In this document: one piece after another, positions 6,652-16,373 of the stretch
Layout of the letters: every line of letters starts with the position of its first letter
How positions within the stretch are numbered: the first letter of the stretch is position 1
NCBI GenBank assembly: GCA_027485615.1
Contig: JAIXQS010000162.1
Location: 1-45,550, forward strand
Length of the DNA stretch: 45,550 nucleotides
Origin: Verrucomicrobiaceae bacterium
GTDB taxonomy: Bacteria > Verrucomicrobiota > Verrucomicrobiia > Verrucomicrobiales > Akkermansiaceae
Direction: 5' to 3'
Program-made: the position numbers and the translations under genes
The notes under the pieces: generated by a model
Databases searched by the model: none
What the model saw: only the letters and a program-made list of their open reading frames with translations
What the model was told of the DNA's origin: nothing

Positions 6652-8871
6652 TCAGGTGGAATGAGGCAGGGTTACCTCGATGCAGGAACCGCCGCCGACT
6701 TCGGAATTTACGCTCAACGATGCTCCCAGCAACTGCGCCCGTTCGCGCATGTCCTGCTGCCCGTAATGGGGCCTGTCGTTTTCAATGGGAATGGAAGGGT
6801 CGAATCCATGGCCATTGTCTTTCACCGTCAGGACGATCATTCCGTCCTTGCGTAGCAGCGTGATTTCCAGAGTGGTGGCTCGGGCGTGTTTGAGAACATT
6901 ACCGACGGCTTCCTGGGCGATGTGCAGAAGTTCGCATTCCTGCTCGTTGGCAAGCCCGGCATCACCGTCGTAAAGATCCAAAGTGGTTGCGATGCCGGTA
7001 TCTTCTGTGAGCAGCCTGACGGACTCACGCAAGGCTTCGGCGAGGCTGTGTTTCTCAAGCGCCAGACTGCGAAGCCCCCATACGGTGCGACGGACCTGGA
7101 TCTGACTGATGCGTAGCAGTTCTGCGGCTTTTTCTATTTGCCGCCGGGCGGGCTCCGAGTCGGCGGTATCCAGATTTGGAAGCAAGTCGTTGGCTGCATC
7201 CATGCGCAAAGCGGCACCGGCGAGGGTTTGCTCAAGCGAGTCATGCAGGTCGCGGGCGAGGCGATTACGCTCGGCGGCCACGGCGGAGTATTCGCTAAGC
7301 TCGTCGCGTCGCGCGCTGAGTTGGGCATGCAATTGGTCGGTGCGGGTTTCCACACGTTTCGCCAGAGCGTCTCTTGCGGATACAAGTTCAGCTTCGGCGT
7401 CGATGAGGCTCTTGTTTTTGCGGGTCAGCAGGCCGGCGAAAAACATCACGGTCAGCAGCGCCGATCCAGTCGCGGCGAGGGCAACAGCGAGGCGCAAAGG
7501 CGTCCACCATGGCGCTCGCTCCACTACCCGCACGTCAGTTAGATTTCTCAAACGAATCAAAAGATCCCGTGATTTCAAGTAGCCCTCTTCCTGCTGAGGC
7601 GATCCTACCGATCCTTCCGCGATGCCAGTAACGGTGATGATAGCTCCTGGCTCGGCAGGGAGTGCATCACGGGGGATGCTGCCGTCGAATTCGGCGGCGA
7701 ATAGCAGATGGTCGTCCTTCAACAATAGTCGGGCGGGGCTCACATCGGTCTTAGTTTCGATCAACCGCCCGGTGACTTGAACGAGCCGCCCTTCATGGGA
7801 AAACGCATCTTTCGCACTCGCCATCACTGCGGGTACAAGAGCAGTGCTGTCACCCAAAATTCGGAACTGGCCATCTTCAATCATCGGACTGAACGGACCA
7901 GTTACTGGAAACCCAAGCACTTCAACCATGGAGTTCAGCGCAGGTGGTTTGACCTTGCCCGTTGTCCATACCCGCACTCCGTGTTCTTCATCCTGAATTT
8001 GAAAGGACTCGTTATTTCGAGAATGAGTGACCTTACCCCAGGTGCGGATACGGTGGCCGGGCGCTCCAGTGACAGGATGACCTAACAAACCATTCAGAGG
8101 CGTGAGCGGCAGAGTCGATGCATCCCGTGGCGCAGCTACAACCTCGATGAATTCCGGTGTTGTCACCCGCATTTGCGCGGTCAGAACCTGCCCTGCTTCG
8201 TTGACGGCGACGGCGTTAATTCCCCTGATCCGCACCACTCCGTCCACCAATCCGGACAGCCGTCCGAGTTGATCGCTGGGGGTGAGAACTAGGATTCGGG
8301 TGCCCTTGGCGTCCAAGTGCATGATGGCGTGATCCCTGCCCAAGGACGCCCAAGGCTGCACCGCCCGGACGATGCCGGAGAGCTCGACGAAATGGCAGTC
8401 GTAGGAACCACTCAACAACTCGCTTCCCGTGATATTTTCAGGTTCTGGAAGTCCGGGTTCACCGATTACCTCGAGTGCCTGCACGACGAAGTCGGGTGCG
8501 AATTTTCCTTTCTGGAGGTAGCCTCCAACCTCGACTTTCTGGCCAAGCTTGAGATCACGAGGGCGGTTCACGTGCATCGGCAGCCAAATGGCGGCATTGC
8601 CGTCCTGTATGGCGATCTCAGTTTGCTGGTCGCTGATGTGATTGATGATGCCGCTCGTTCTCGCCTCGATGTAGAGCCCTTCTTCATTCCGAAACTCACG
8701 CAACTTGCTGATACCCATAAAAGGAGCCTCCTTTGCCACGGCACACGGAAAGACCGCGCCGACGGCGATCCAAAAAATCAAAGAAGCTCTACCGAAGGCA
8801 ATCAATCTTATCTGTATGTTTTCACAAAACCACTCGCCTGCAAAGCCGTGTCTGAGGAGTGCTGTAGTCAT
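6652..8871 (-). CDS. Sensor histidine kinase (HisKA_3) with repeated OB-like sensor domains
   Basis: The 739-residue kinase has an N-terminal hydrophobic export segment (about residues 24-46), a long extracytoplasmic region, a membrane helix (about 454-481), a coiled coil and a NarX-type kinase core. The phospho-acceptor is H543 in RNRLARDLHDSLEQTLAGAA; the ATPase domain has N-box EAVGNVLKHA and the G-box VKDNGHGFDP. The sensor region (about 50-445) reads as four related beta-rich modules, each with a (V/I)xGx(V/I) strand followed by a substrate-free IQD-type turn (TSGIINHISDQQTEIAIQD; WGKVTHSRNNESFQIQDEE; VTGRLIETKTDV), consistent with OB-type folds. The listed start lies inside the shared palindrome only 17 bp from the divergent GH5 gene, so a TTG about 20 codons downstream, just before the signal sequence, is a credible alternative. 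Confidence 0.92.
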   Translation of the reverse strand: MTTALLRHGFAGEWFCENIQIRLIAFGRASLIFWIAVGAVFPCAVAKEAPFMGISKLREFRNEEGLYIEARTSGIINHISDQQTEIAIQDGNAAIWLPMHVNRPRDLKLGQKVEVGGYLQKGKFAPDFVVQALEVIGEPGLPEPENITGSELLSGSYDCHFVELSGIVRAVQPWASLGRDHAIMHLDAKGTRILVLTPSDQLGRLSGLVDGVVRIRGINAVAVNEAGQVLTAQMRVTTPEFIEVVAAPRDASTLPLTPLNGLLGHPVTGAPGHRIRTWGKVTHSRNNESFQIQDEEHGVRVWTTGKVKPPALNSMVEVLGFPVTGPFSPMIEDGQFRILGDSTALVPAVMASAKDAFSHEGRLVQVTGRLIETKTDVSPARLLLKDDHLLFAAEFDGSIPRDALPAEPGAIITVTGIAEGSVGSPQQEEGYLKSRDLLIRLRNLTDVRVVERAPWWTPLRLAVALAATGSALLTVMFFAGLLTRKNKSLIDAEAELVSARDALAKRVETRTDQLHAQLSARRDELSEYSAVAAERNRLARDLHDSLEQTLAGAALRMDAANDLLPNLDTADSEPARRQIEKAAELLRISQIQVRRTVWGLRSLALEKHSLAEALRESVRLLTEDTGIATTLDLYDGDAGLANEQECELLHIAQEAVGNVLKHARATTLEITLLRKDGMIVLTVKDNGHGFDPSIPIENDRPHYGQQDMRERAQLLGASLSVNSEVGGGSCIEVTLPHST

Positions 8872-8880
8872 TTCGGACTA
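8865..8880. promoter_or_regulatory. Candidate operator TAGTC-N6-GACTA (copy 1)
   Basis: A perfect 5-bp inverted repeat, TAGTC ATTTCG GACTA, lies between the divergent kinase and GH5 genes. The same 17-bp pattern TAGTCATTTMGGACTAT recurs at 12331. Its size and symmetry suit a dimeric NarL-type regulator. It is 8 bp before the GH5 ATG, so either a later start is used or binding blocks translation-proximal DNA. Confidence 0.6.
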
Positions 8881-8888
8881 TAGCCCGG

Positions 8889-11800
8889 ATGAGGAAACCG
8901 AGGGCAAATAAAGTTGTGCGCGTTTTAAAACCTCTGCTGGCTCTTTTCCTTGCCCTGTTTCCCGACGTGACCTCCGGGCAGTTATTGCAAGTCAGCGGCA
9001 CCCGGATCGTCAACAGCTCGAACAATGAGGAAGTCATTCTCAATGCGGTCAACTTTGGCAACTGGATGGTCATGGAGGGCTACCTGATGAACTCCACTGC
9101 CCAAGCCCCCGCCCAGCACGATTGGAAACAAAAGCTGACCAACCTGATTGGCCCTGCCAACACGAAGACCTTCTACGACGCGTGGCTGGCAAACCACGTC
9201 ACCCAGGCTGACGTCAACCAAGTCAAGAGCTGGGGCTTCAACGCCGTGCGTCTGCCTCTGCATTACGAGTATTTCGTCAATCGTGACATGCCCGATGAAT
9301 GGAACGATCAGGGATTTATCCTGCTGGACAATGTGATTTCATGGTGCGCGGCGGCGGGTATCTATGTCATCATCGATCTGCATGCCGCCCCCGGAGGTCA
9401 GAGCAACAATGCGATCAGCGATTACGATGACACCCGTCCCTCGCTTTGGGATAGCGAGGCGAACCAGGACAAGACCGTGCGCCTCTGGCAACGGATTTCC
9501 GAGCGATACAAGAACCAGTCATGGGTCGCCGGATATGATCTGATCAACGAGCCCGCCTGGGACCTTCCCGGCGGCACGCTCTTGCGCTCACTTTACGGAC
9601 GCATCACCGATGCCATCCGCGCAAACGGCGACAACCATATCCTCTTCATCGAGGGAAACTGGTATAGCAACGATTACACTGGCCTCACTCCTGCGTGGGA
9701 TCCGCAAATGGTCTATGTGTTTCACAAATACTGGTCCTCCGCAGAACACCCGACGGAAATCCAGTGGATTCTCGACCTGCGGACGGCCCAGAACCGTCCG
9801 ATCTGGTGCGGCGAGCATGGCGAAAACAGCAACGACCATTTCACCAGGATGGTCGAACTACTCCGCGGCCAGGGCATCGGCATGTCTTGGTGGCCGATGA
9901 AAAAATTCAAAAGCATCAACGGCCTCGTGGACGCCACTTTCGCTGCCGGATACCAGGATCTCCTCGACTACTTCGGTGGCACAAAGCCAGATTTGAGCCC
10001 CACGGCCGCATTCACCACGCTGATGGAGCTTGCCGGGAGCGTGCGTTTGGAAAATTGCCGCATCCAGACCGAGGTGATCCGCTCGATCCAAAACCAGCCC
10101 GGTAACCGAGATACCGCAGCCTTTGCGCAGCATCAAATCCCGGGACGCATCCACGCGCCCGACTACGACCAAGGGATGAATGGCCATGCCTACTTGGATA
10201 CCGCATGGGAAAACTACAATCTAACCACCTCCAACTACACCGCATGGAACGAAGGATGGGCCTACCGCAACAACGGAGTGGATATCCAAACCTGCTCCGA
10301 CGCCTTGTCCAACGGCTACAATGTGGGTTGGTTCGTGGCCCCCGAGTGGATGCGCTACACTGTCACTGTCGCCAAGCCCGGCACTTACCGTATCGAACTG
10401 CGCGTTGCAAAGGGCGGTGGCGATGACGGCAAGTTGGAAATCCAGGACGGAGACGGTCTGCGGGTTCTTGCCAGCGCAACGATTCCCGACACCGGCGGCG
10501 ACTCATCCTATCAGACGATTGTATGCAGTGGCGGCTTCACCAATGCGGGCACGCACGCGATCCGTATCGCGAACGTGGCAGGTTCCTACAACATCGCGTC
10601 GGTGAATTTCATTTGGGAAAACGACACAGTGCCGCCGACCACTCCGGTGAAAGTTCCGGTTCGAACCGTCACGCTTAAGGGCAGCAACGGACTCTACGTG
10701 ACCTATCGTAACGGAGACAAACTCGCCTCTTCCACCGCTACCAGCGAAGGGATAAATGAACGCTTCACCTTGACCGATGCAGGTGCCGGACGCACCGCTC
10801 TTCGTGCATCAGATGGCAAATACCTTCGGCTAAATACTTCCGACAACAAACTCTACGCAGGCGCCGCAAGCATCGGCACAGATGAGAGTTTTCTTGTTAA
10901 AAACCTGAGTGGAGCGTTCACCTTGCAAGGCTCCAACGGTTTGTATGTTTCTTCGGAAGGCGGGTCCACCGACGGTCTCACTTGCACACGTTCCTATCCC
11001 GCAGGGTGGGAATATTTTCGGGAGTCAGTCGTCGCTATCAGTTGGGTCCCAGCCGCAGCAGCACCCGCCGCGCCTCAGGGCCTTGAAGCGGCGGTCACGG
11101 GCCAGGCCGCAACGCTTCATTGGAACCCTGTGTCCGGCGCGTCGCACTACACCGTGAAACGGGCGACCCAATCGGGTGGTCCTTATTCCAATGTTGGCAC
11201 CTATCTCACCGAGCCGGAGTTCACAGACCGATTTCCCCAGAAAGGGCTGAGGTATTACTACACTGTCGTCGCCTACGCAGGCAACGTGTTCGGTGCTGCA
11301 TCGGAAGAGGCCAGTCTTAGCATTCCCGGCTTACCTACGGCTTGGTTGCGGCAGGATATCGGAAATGTAGGCATCGCAGGGACCTCTAGTTTCGTGGATG
11401 ATACCTTCACTCTCCAGGGCTCCGGCGCGGACATTTGGGGGAATGATGATACCTTCAGTTTCGTCTCCCAGACCCTCAGTGGCGATTGCGTGATCACCGC
11501 GCGCCTCGTGAGCATGTCCAACACGGACTATTGGGCGAAGGTGGGATTGATGGTGCGCGAGTCCAATGCCGCAGGTGCCAAAAATATCTCGTTACTGGTC
11601 ACCCCGGAGGGCGGAGGCACGCGGTTGCAATGGCGGAACTCCGAGGGAAGAAGCACCTCCGACCACCAACTCAGCGCAAACAACGCGCCGTTGTGGCTGC
11701 GGATCGTGCGCAGCGGCGGCACTTTCACCGGATGGCAATCCAACGACGGGGAAACTTGGACTAACAGCCATGCCGTGGCCGTCGCGATGAACCCAGAAGT

Positions 11801-12311
11801 TCTGGTCGGCCTGGCAGTAACATCTCATAACAACGGCGTCCTTAACACCGCCCTCTTTGACAACGTCGGCCTCGCCGTGCTGCCACCCGGAACTTCAAGT
11901 TGGAACTCATTTCAAAACACTTGGTTCTCCGCCGGCCAACTCGCCAACGCCAGCCTCAGCGCTCCGGATGCCGATCCAAACCACGACGGGCTTGCCAATC
12001 TCTTTGCCTACACTTCCGGCATCAGTCCTTGGCTCCGCGCAACAACCGAAAACGGTGGTTTTCCTATCGTCGGGATTCAGGACGGATTCCTATCCATCAC
12101 CTACACGCGTTTGAGGCGGAGTTTCGACTTCAAATGCATCGGCAAGGTTTCCAGTGATCTAAAGACTTGGAATTCAGGTGCGAGCGTTACCCTAGAAACT
12201 GAAGTGATTCCTCTTGATGACGTTCGCGAGCAAGTAACGGTGCGGGATGCCATCCCGACTGATGGTGTGAATCAGCGGTTCATGCGTCTTCGTGGAACCT
12301 TTTTGCCATGA
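8889..12311 (+). CDS. Secreted multidomain GH5 glycanase (cellulase-like)
   Basis: The 1140-residue exported enzyme has a signal peptide (about 12-30) and then a GH5 (clan GH-A) catalytic domain, residues about 35-390. It contains GFNAVRLPLHYEYF and VIIDLHAAPGGQ; the acid/base is E221 in GYDLINEPAW and the nucleophile E309 in IWCGEHGEN. Next come a CBM6-like domain (about 410-580, with WMRYTVTVAKPGTYRIELRV), a fascin-like beta-trefoil (590-725, repeated LKGSNGLYV/LQGSNGLYV), a fibronectin III domain (735-815), a concanavalin-like domain (818-1000) and a C-terminal tail with ADPNHDGLANLF. The tail is shared with repeat protein B at 16374. Likely substrates are beta-1,3 or beta-1,4 glucans; the exact one is unknown. 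A GTG at 8916 behind GAGGG is an alternative start compatible with the operator at 8865. Confidence 0.92.
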   Translation: MRKPRANKVVRVLKPLLALFLALFPDVTSGQLLQVSGTRIVNSSNNEEVILNAVNFGNWMVMEGYLMNSTAQAPAQHDWKQKLTNLIGPANTKTFYDAWLANHVTQADVNQVKSWGFNAVRLPLHYEYFVNRDMPDEWNDQGFILLDNVISWCAAAGIYVIIDLHAAPGGQSNNAISDYDDTRPSLWDSEANQDKTVRLWQRISERYKNQSWVAGYDLINEPAWDLPGGTLLRSLYGRITDAIRANGDNHILFIEGNWYSNDYTGLTPAWDPQMVYVFHKYWSSAEHPTEIQWILDLRTAQNRPIWCGEHGENSNDHFTRMVELLRGQGIGMSWWPMKKFKSINGLVDATFAAGYQDLLDYFGGTKPDLSPTAAFTTLMELAGSVRLENCRIQTEVIRSIQNQPGNRDTAAFAQHQIPGRIHAPDYDQGMNGHAYLDTAWENYNLTTSNYTAWNEGWAYRNNGVDIQTCSDALSNGYNVGWFVAPEWMRYTVTVAKPGTYRIELRVAKGGGDDGKLEIQDGDGLRVLASATIPDTGGDSSYQTIVCSGGFTNAGTHAIRIANVAGSYNIASVNFIWENDTVPPTTPVKVPVRTVTLKGSNGLYVTYRNGDKLASSTATSEGINERFTLTDAGAGRTALRASDGKYLRLNTSDNKLYAGAASIGTDESFLVKNLSGAFTLQGSNGLYVSSEGGSTDGLTCTRSYPAGWEYFRESVVAISWVPAAAAPAAPQGLEAAVTGQAATLHWNPVSGASHYTVKRATQSGGPYSNVGTYLTEPEFTDRFPQKGLRYYYTVVAYAGNVFGAASEEASLSIPGLPTAWLRQDIGNVGIAGTSSFVDDTFTLQGSGADIWGNDDTFSFVSQTLSGDCVITARLVSMSNTDYWAKVGLMVRESNAAGAKNISLLVTPEGGGTRLQWRNSEGRSTSDHQLSANNAPLWLRIVRSGGTFTGWQSNDGETWTNSHAVAVAMNPEVLVGLAVTSHNNGVLNTALFDNVGLAVLPPGTSSWNSFQNTWFSAGQLANASLSAPDADPNHDGLANLFAYTSGISPWLRATTENGGFPIVGIQDGFLSITYTRLRRSFDFKCIGKVSSDLKTWNSGASVTLETEVIPLDDVREQVTVRDAIPTDGVNQRFMRLRGTFLP

Positions 12312-12330
12312 TGGATGGCCGCTGGCGGTC

Positions 12331-12346
12331 TAGTCATTTAGGACTA
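12331..12346. promoter_or_regulatory. Candidate operator TAGTC-N6-GACTA (copy 2)
   Basis: TAGTC ATTTAG GACTA, followed by T, differs from copy 1 at only two central bases. It lies 20 bp after the GH5 stop and about 80 bp before the ATG of repeat protein A, a normal place for a promoter-proximal activator site. Two near-identical palindromes in front of two genes of one locus argue for a shared regulator. Confidence 0.6.
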
Positions 12347-12428
12347 TTTCCCTGAAGTGAAATTTTGGGCAATACTTACAAGTTAACGCCAACGATTAGA
12401 AACATTGGCACAGCATCCCAGAAAACCC

Positions 12429-14843
12429 ATGAAACCTAAAATCCATACTGCCGGATTCCGCAACTCAAGCATCGGAGTCCCCCTCGTCACTGCCATCGTC
12501 GTTTCCTTCGGTATCTCCGCCGCCAACGCCGCGGATTGGACCGGTGGCACCAGCACGGATTGGAACACTGCGACTAACTGGAGTGGAGGTCTCGTCCCGA
12601 TAGGGGAAAATGCAATTATCAACAATGGCGGATCAGGCAACATCGCCACCATCTCCGCCAACCTTTCGGTAACTCCCAATGACATTGATATCCGCAATGG
12701 CAGTCGTCTGGATCATACTGCAGGAACCGCCGGCACCAATGGCGGGGCCTGGATGTTTGTAGGCCAGGACAATTCGGCGGGAATCTACAATTTGGCGAAC
12801 ACCGGTTCGGCAGGAAGCGGCATCACAGGTTTCGCCCAAGGATCGGGATCACTCAACGCCACGGGGAATCTAAACGTAGGTGCTGCTGGTGATAATCGGA
12901 CGGGAACGGTGCGTGTGAACACCAGTGGAACCCTCGCGGTTTCTAACGAAATCCTCATCGGCGACTCACTGAACAGCACGGGCAACTTCCTGCTCGAAAG
13001 CGGCACGATGACCGTCAACAACAAGATCTTCGTCGGCAATAACAAGGGCAATGGCACGCTCACCATGTCTGGCGGCACGCTCACCAAAACCGGTGGCGAT
13101 GAGACGTTTGTGGGCCGCGATCAAGGAACGGGGACGATCACTCAAAGCGGCGGCACCATCACGCTGAACCACAATCTCTATGTTGGCCAAACCTCTGGCT
13201 CCACCGGAACTTACAACATCAGCAGCGGCGCGATTCTGAACCTTGGCCGTGACTTTGTCATCGGCCGTGAGAGCGGCAACGGCACCCTGAACATGACCGG
13301 CGGCACGATCACCAAGACCGGGGATGAGAAATTCATCGTCGGTCACAACAATGCCACAGGTATCGTGGTGCAGAGCGGCGGCACGATCAGCGCGAACAAC
13401 GAGCTCTACATCGGCAACGAAAACGCCAGCGCCTCGGGCACCTACACGCTGAGCGGGACAGCAGCACTCAACGTTTCCAACGAGATCGTCGTAGGTCGTG
13501 AGAGCGGCACGGGCATTCTGAATGTAAATGGTGGCACGCTCACTACTTCCGGCAACGGCAACATGTATGTCGGTCGCCGCAATGGCACCGGCACCTTGAA
13601 TCAAACCGATGGAACGATCGTTGTGATTAAGGAGTTCGGCGTGGGATCGCGTGGCGACACCAAGATCGGAACTAGCACCTACAACTTGAGCGGAGGCTCT
13701 CTGACCGCCTCGAACAACATCTTCATCGGCAAAGAACAGGGGGCGTCCGGAACCATGACAATGACCGGTGGCACCCTGGGGACCAGCGAAAGTCTGCGCA
13801 TCGGGCACAATCAAGCGACGGGAGTTCTCACCCAAAGCGCTGGCACAGTCAACGTGCAAAACGAGGTCTATATCGGTAACGAGAACAGCGGTTCATCCGT
13901 GGGCACCTACACGCTCAGTGATTCGGCGGAACTGAACGTGGGCAACGAGGTGCAAATCGGTCGCGACAATGGCACCGGCACCTTCAACCTCAATGGCGGC
14001 ACCGTCACGACCAAGAAACTTGAAGGTGGAAACGGCAGCGCGACCGTCAACTTCAATGGCGGCATCGTGAAAGCCAAACAGGACGATTCAAATTTCATCA
14101 CGAACCTCGACACCGCCAACCTGCAAAGCGGCGGTGCGGTGATCAACAGCAATGGATTCAACGTCGGCACCTCACAGGAATTTACCGGCACAGGTGGCAT
14201 CACGAAGACCGGATCCGGCAGCCTCACACTTGCAAGCACGAGCAGTTACTCGGGCACGACCACTGTTGCCACAGGCACACTCATCATCAACGGCAACATC
14301 TCGACGAGCAGTCTCACCACGGTTGACAGCGGCGCGACTCTCTCTGGATCGGGAACCGGCGGTGCCACTGTCATCAACGGCACTCTCGCCGTAGGAAACA
14401 GCCCTGGCCAAATGAATTTCACCAATACGGTCGATCTGAACGGAATCACCATCATGGAAATCGACGGCACCGCGGGCGCTGGTGTCGCGGGCGGTCATGA
14501 TTTCGTCAACCTAACCGGTGCAGGGGTTGCGGGTGTTCTCACCTACGGTGGCACGCTCACGCTCGACATTGGCGCTGCCTTTGGCGTGGGAACCTACTCG
14601 TGGAATCTCTTTGATTTCGCCAGCGAGACCGCCGCCTTCGCCACCATCTCACTAGCCGACCAGTATTCCGGCAGCTTGGCCAACAACGGCAGCGGCATCT
14701 GGGGGTACAGTGACGGTGGTAACACCTGGCAGTTCACCGAATCGACTGGCGTCCTTGGCTTAACCGTGATCCCCGAGCCGGGCACCGTGCTGTTGGGCAG
14801 CTTGGGTATGCTCGCTCTGCTCCGCCGCCGTCGCAATGCTTGA
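12429..14843 (+). CDS. Beta-helix repeat protein A with PEP-CTERM sorting signal
   Basis: The 804-residue protein has a signal peptide (cleavage near A34, AANA/ADWTGG), a dozen or more imperfect 24-28-residue repeats, and a C-terminal sorting tag. Repeats follow a pattern like (V/I)GRESGTGTLNMTGGTITKTG, typical of right-handed beta-helices. Near residue 590 an autotransporter-associated (PATR) repeat occurs: GTGGITKTGSGSLTLASTSS. The tail VIPEPGTVLLGSLGMLALLR plus RRR is a PEP-CTERM signal, processed by exosortase in other bacteria; no exosortase gene is in this window. The start at 12429 is chosen because the N-terminus (MKPK...) then aligns with that of repeat protein B; an upstream in-frame start at 12405 is less likely. 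The role is probably surface display or glycan adhesion beside the glycosidases; that is inference. Confidence 0.85.
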   Translation: MKPKIHTAGFRNSSIGVPLVTAIVVSFGISAANAADWTGGTSTDWNTATNWSGGLVPIGENAIINNGGSGNIATISANLSVTPNDIDIRNGSRLDHTAGTAGTNGGAWMFVGQDNSAGIYNLANTGSAGSGITGFAQGSGSLNATGNLNVGAAGDNRTGTVRVNTSGTLAVSNEILIGDSLNSTGNFLLESGTMTVNNKIFVGNNKGNGTLTMSGGTLTKTGGDETFVGRDQGTGTITQSGGTITLNHNLYVGQTSGSTGTYNISSGAILNLGRDFVIGRESGNGTLNMTGGTITKTGDEKFIVGHNNATGIVVQSGGTISANNELYIGNENASASGTYTLSGTAALNVSNEIVVGRESGTGILNVNGGTLTTSGNGNMYVGRRNGTGTLNQTDGTIVVIKEFGVGSRGDTKIGTSTYNLSGGSLTASNNIFIGKEQGASGTMTMTGGTLGTSESLRIGHNQATGVLTQSAGTVNVQNEVYIGNENSGSSVGTYTLSDSAELNVGNEVQIGRDNGTGTFNLNGGTVTTKKLEGGNGSATVNFNGGIVKAKQDDSNFITNLDTANLQSGGAVINSNGFNVGTSQEFTGTGGITKTGSGSLTLASTSSYSGTTTVATGTLIINGNISTSSLTTVDSGATLSGSGTGGATVINGTLAVGNSPGQMNFTNTVDLNGITIMEIDGTAGAGVAGGHDFVNLTGAGVAGVLTYGGTLTLDIGAAFGVGTYSWNLFDFASETAAFATISLADQYSGSLANNGSGIWGYSDGGNTWQFTESTGVLGLTVIPEPGTVLLGSLGMLALLRRRRNA

Positions 14844-14876
14844 GAAGATTTCGGAGTCAATGGGGGTTTCTCTGTT

Positions 14877-16322
14877 ATGCAGTTCTTCTTTCAAAACCTG
14901 AGTGTCGCCAACACCTTGCTGCTGGGCGGCCTTTCCATGATCATCACCCATGCCTCCGCGGCCGGAAAACCTGCCCATGCGTGGTCGGTGGTCGAGACCG
15001 CCAAGGACAACGGCCACAGACTCAGTGCCGTGCCCGCCCCGACCAAGGTTGCGGCATCCGCCGAGAACATCATCGTCTGCGATCCCTCCAAGACCTTTCA
15101 GGAAATCATCGGCTTCGGCGGCGCGCTCACCGAGTCCTCGGCCTGGGTCCTCGCGCAGTTGCCGCAGGAGCAGCGGATGGAAATCCTCCGCCGCTACTAC
15201 GACCCCAAAGAAGGCATCGGCTACACGCTCGCCCGCACCCACATTAATTCCTGCGATTTTTCACTAAACATCTGGTCGCTCACCCCCACGCCCGGCGACT
15301 ATGACCTGCACGATTTCACCCTCGATCCGATGCGCCGCTGGCTGATGCCGCTGATCCACGATACCCGCAAGGTCGCCGGAGCGGACCGCTTCAAATTGAT
15401 GGCGTCACCATGGAGCCCGCCTGCATGGATGAAAACCAACAATCGCATGGATGACGGCGGATCACTCCGCAACGAATACCGCCCAGCATGGGCGAATGTG
15501 TATGTGAAATTCGTAAAAGCGATGGCCGAGGAAGAAAAAATCCCGATCTGGGCTCTTTCCGTGCAGAACGAGGTCGATGCCCACCAGACCTGGGAGTCTT
15601 GCAAATACAGCCCCGAACAAGAGCGCGATTTTGTCCGGGATTTCCTCGGCCCGGCATTGCACGGCGCAGGCCTCGCGGACGTGAAGCTACTCACCCTCGA
15701 TCACAACCGCGACTTAATCGAAAAATACGCCGACGTACAACTCGGCGACTCTGCCACTGCCAAATATATTTGGGGCATGGGCCTGCATTGGTATGTGAGC
15801 GATGATTACGCCTCCTCGGCGCGCGTGCATGAAAAATTTCCGGACAAGCACATTCTTTTCACCGAGGGCTGCGTCGAAGGCGCTCCCGGCAACATGGGAA
15901 AATGGGAAAATGGCGAACGCTACGTCCGCAACATCATCGGCGACTTCCGCAACTACGTCTGTGGTTTCATCGACTGGAACATTGTGCTCGATCAGCGCGG
16001 CGGACCGAATCACGTCGGAAACTTCTGCGACGCCCCCGTCATCGTCGATACGAATACCAAGCAGGTCACCTACGGTCCCTCGTTTTACTACCTCGCCCAC
16101 TTCAGCAAGTTCGTCCAGCCCGGTGCCCGCCGGATTCATTCGGAAGGCGGCCCTCAGGGGATACAGTCCATCGCTTTCAGCAATCCGGATGGCACGCTGG
16201 CGATCGTGGTGGTGAATCCAACCGAACAAGCCGCAGACTTCGCACTCGGTGTCGCGGGTGAAAGTGTGGCATGCAAGATCCCCGCACGTGCCATCCAAAC
16301 CTACCTTGAAGCTTCTCATTGA
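14877..16322 (+). CDS. GH30 glycoside hydrolase (glucosylceramidase-like)
   Basis: This 481-residue protein has a hydrophobic N-terminal export signal (about 8-28) and a full GH30 catalytic domain: IIGFGGALTESSAWVLAQLP near the start, YTLARTHINSCDFS, MASPWSPPAWMKTN, acid/base E232 in ALSVQNEVDAHQ and nucleophile E330 in ILFTEGCVEG. The tail after about residue 420 is the small beta domain usual for the family (QSIAFSNPDGTLAIVVVNPT). GH30 enzymes of this type cleave beta-1,6- or beta-1,3-linked glucans or glucosylceramide. It begins 33 bp after repeat protein A and ends 51 bp before repeat protein B, so it is very likely co-transcribed with them, and with the GH5 enzyme could attack a branched beta-glucan. 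The precise linkage is not readable from the sequence. Confidence 0.93.
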   Translation: MQFFFQNLSVANTLLLGGLSMIITHASAAGKPAHAWSVVETAKDNGHRLSAVPAPTKVAASAENIIVCDPSKTFQEIIGFGGALTESSAWVLAQLPQEQRMEILRRYYDPKEGIGYTLARTHINSCDFSLNIWSLTPTPGDYDLHDFTLDPMRRWLMPLIHDTRKVAGADRFKLMASPWSPPAWMKTNNRMDDGGSLRNEYRPAWANVYVKFVKAMAEEEKIPIWALSVQNEVDAHQTWESCKYSPEQERDFVRDFLGPALHGAGLADVKLLTLDHNRDLIEKYADVQLGDSATAKYIWGMGLHWYVSDDYASSARVHEKFPDKHILFTEGCVEGAPGNMGKWENGERYVRNIIGDFRNYVCGFIDWNIVLDQRGGPNHVGNFCDAPVIVDTNTKQVTYGPSFYYLAHFSKFVQPGARRIHSEGGPQGIQSIAFSNPDGTLAIVVVNPTEQAADFALGVAGESVACKIPARAIQTYLEASH

Positions 16323-16373
16323 AATAAAATCAACCCATCGAACACAAACTAATTTCCAAAACACCAAAAATCC

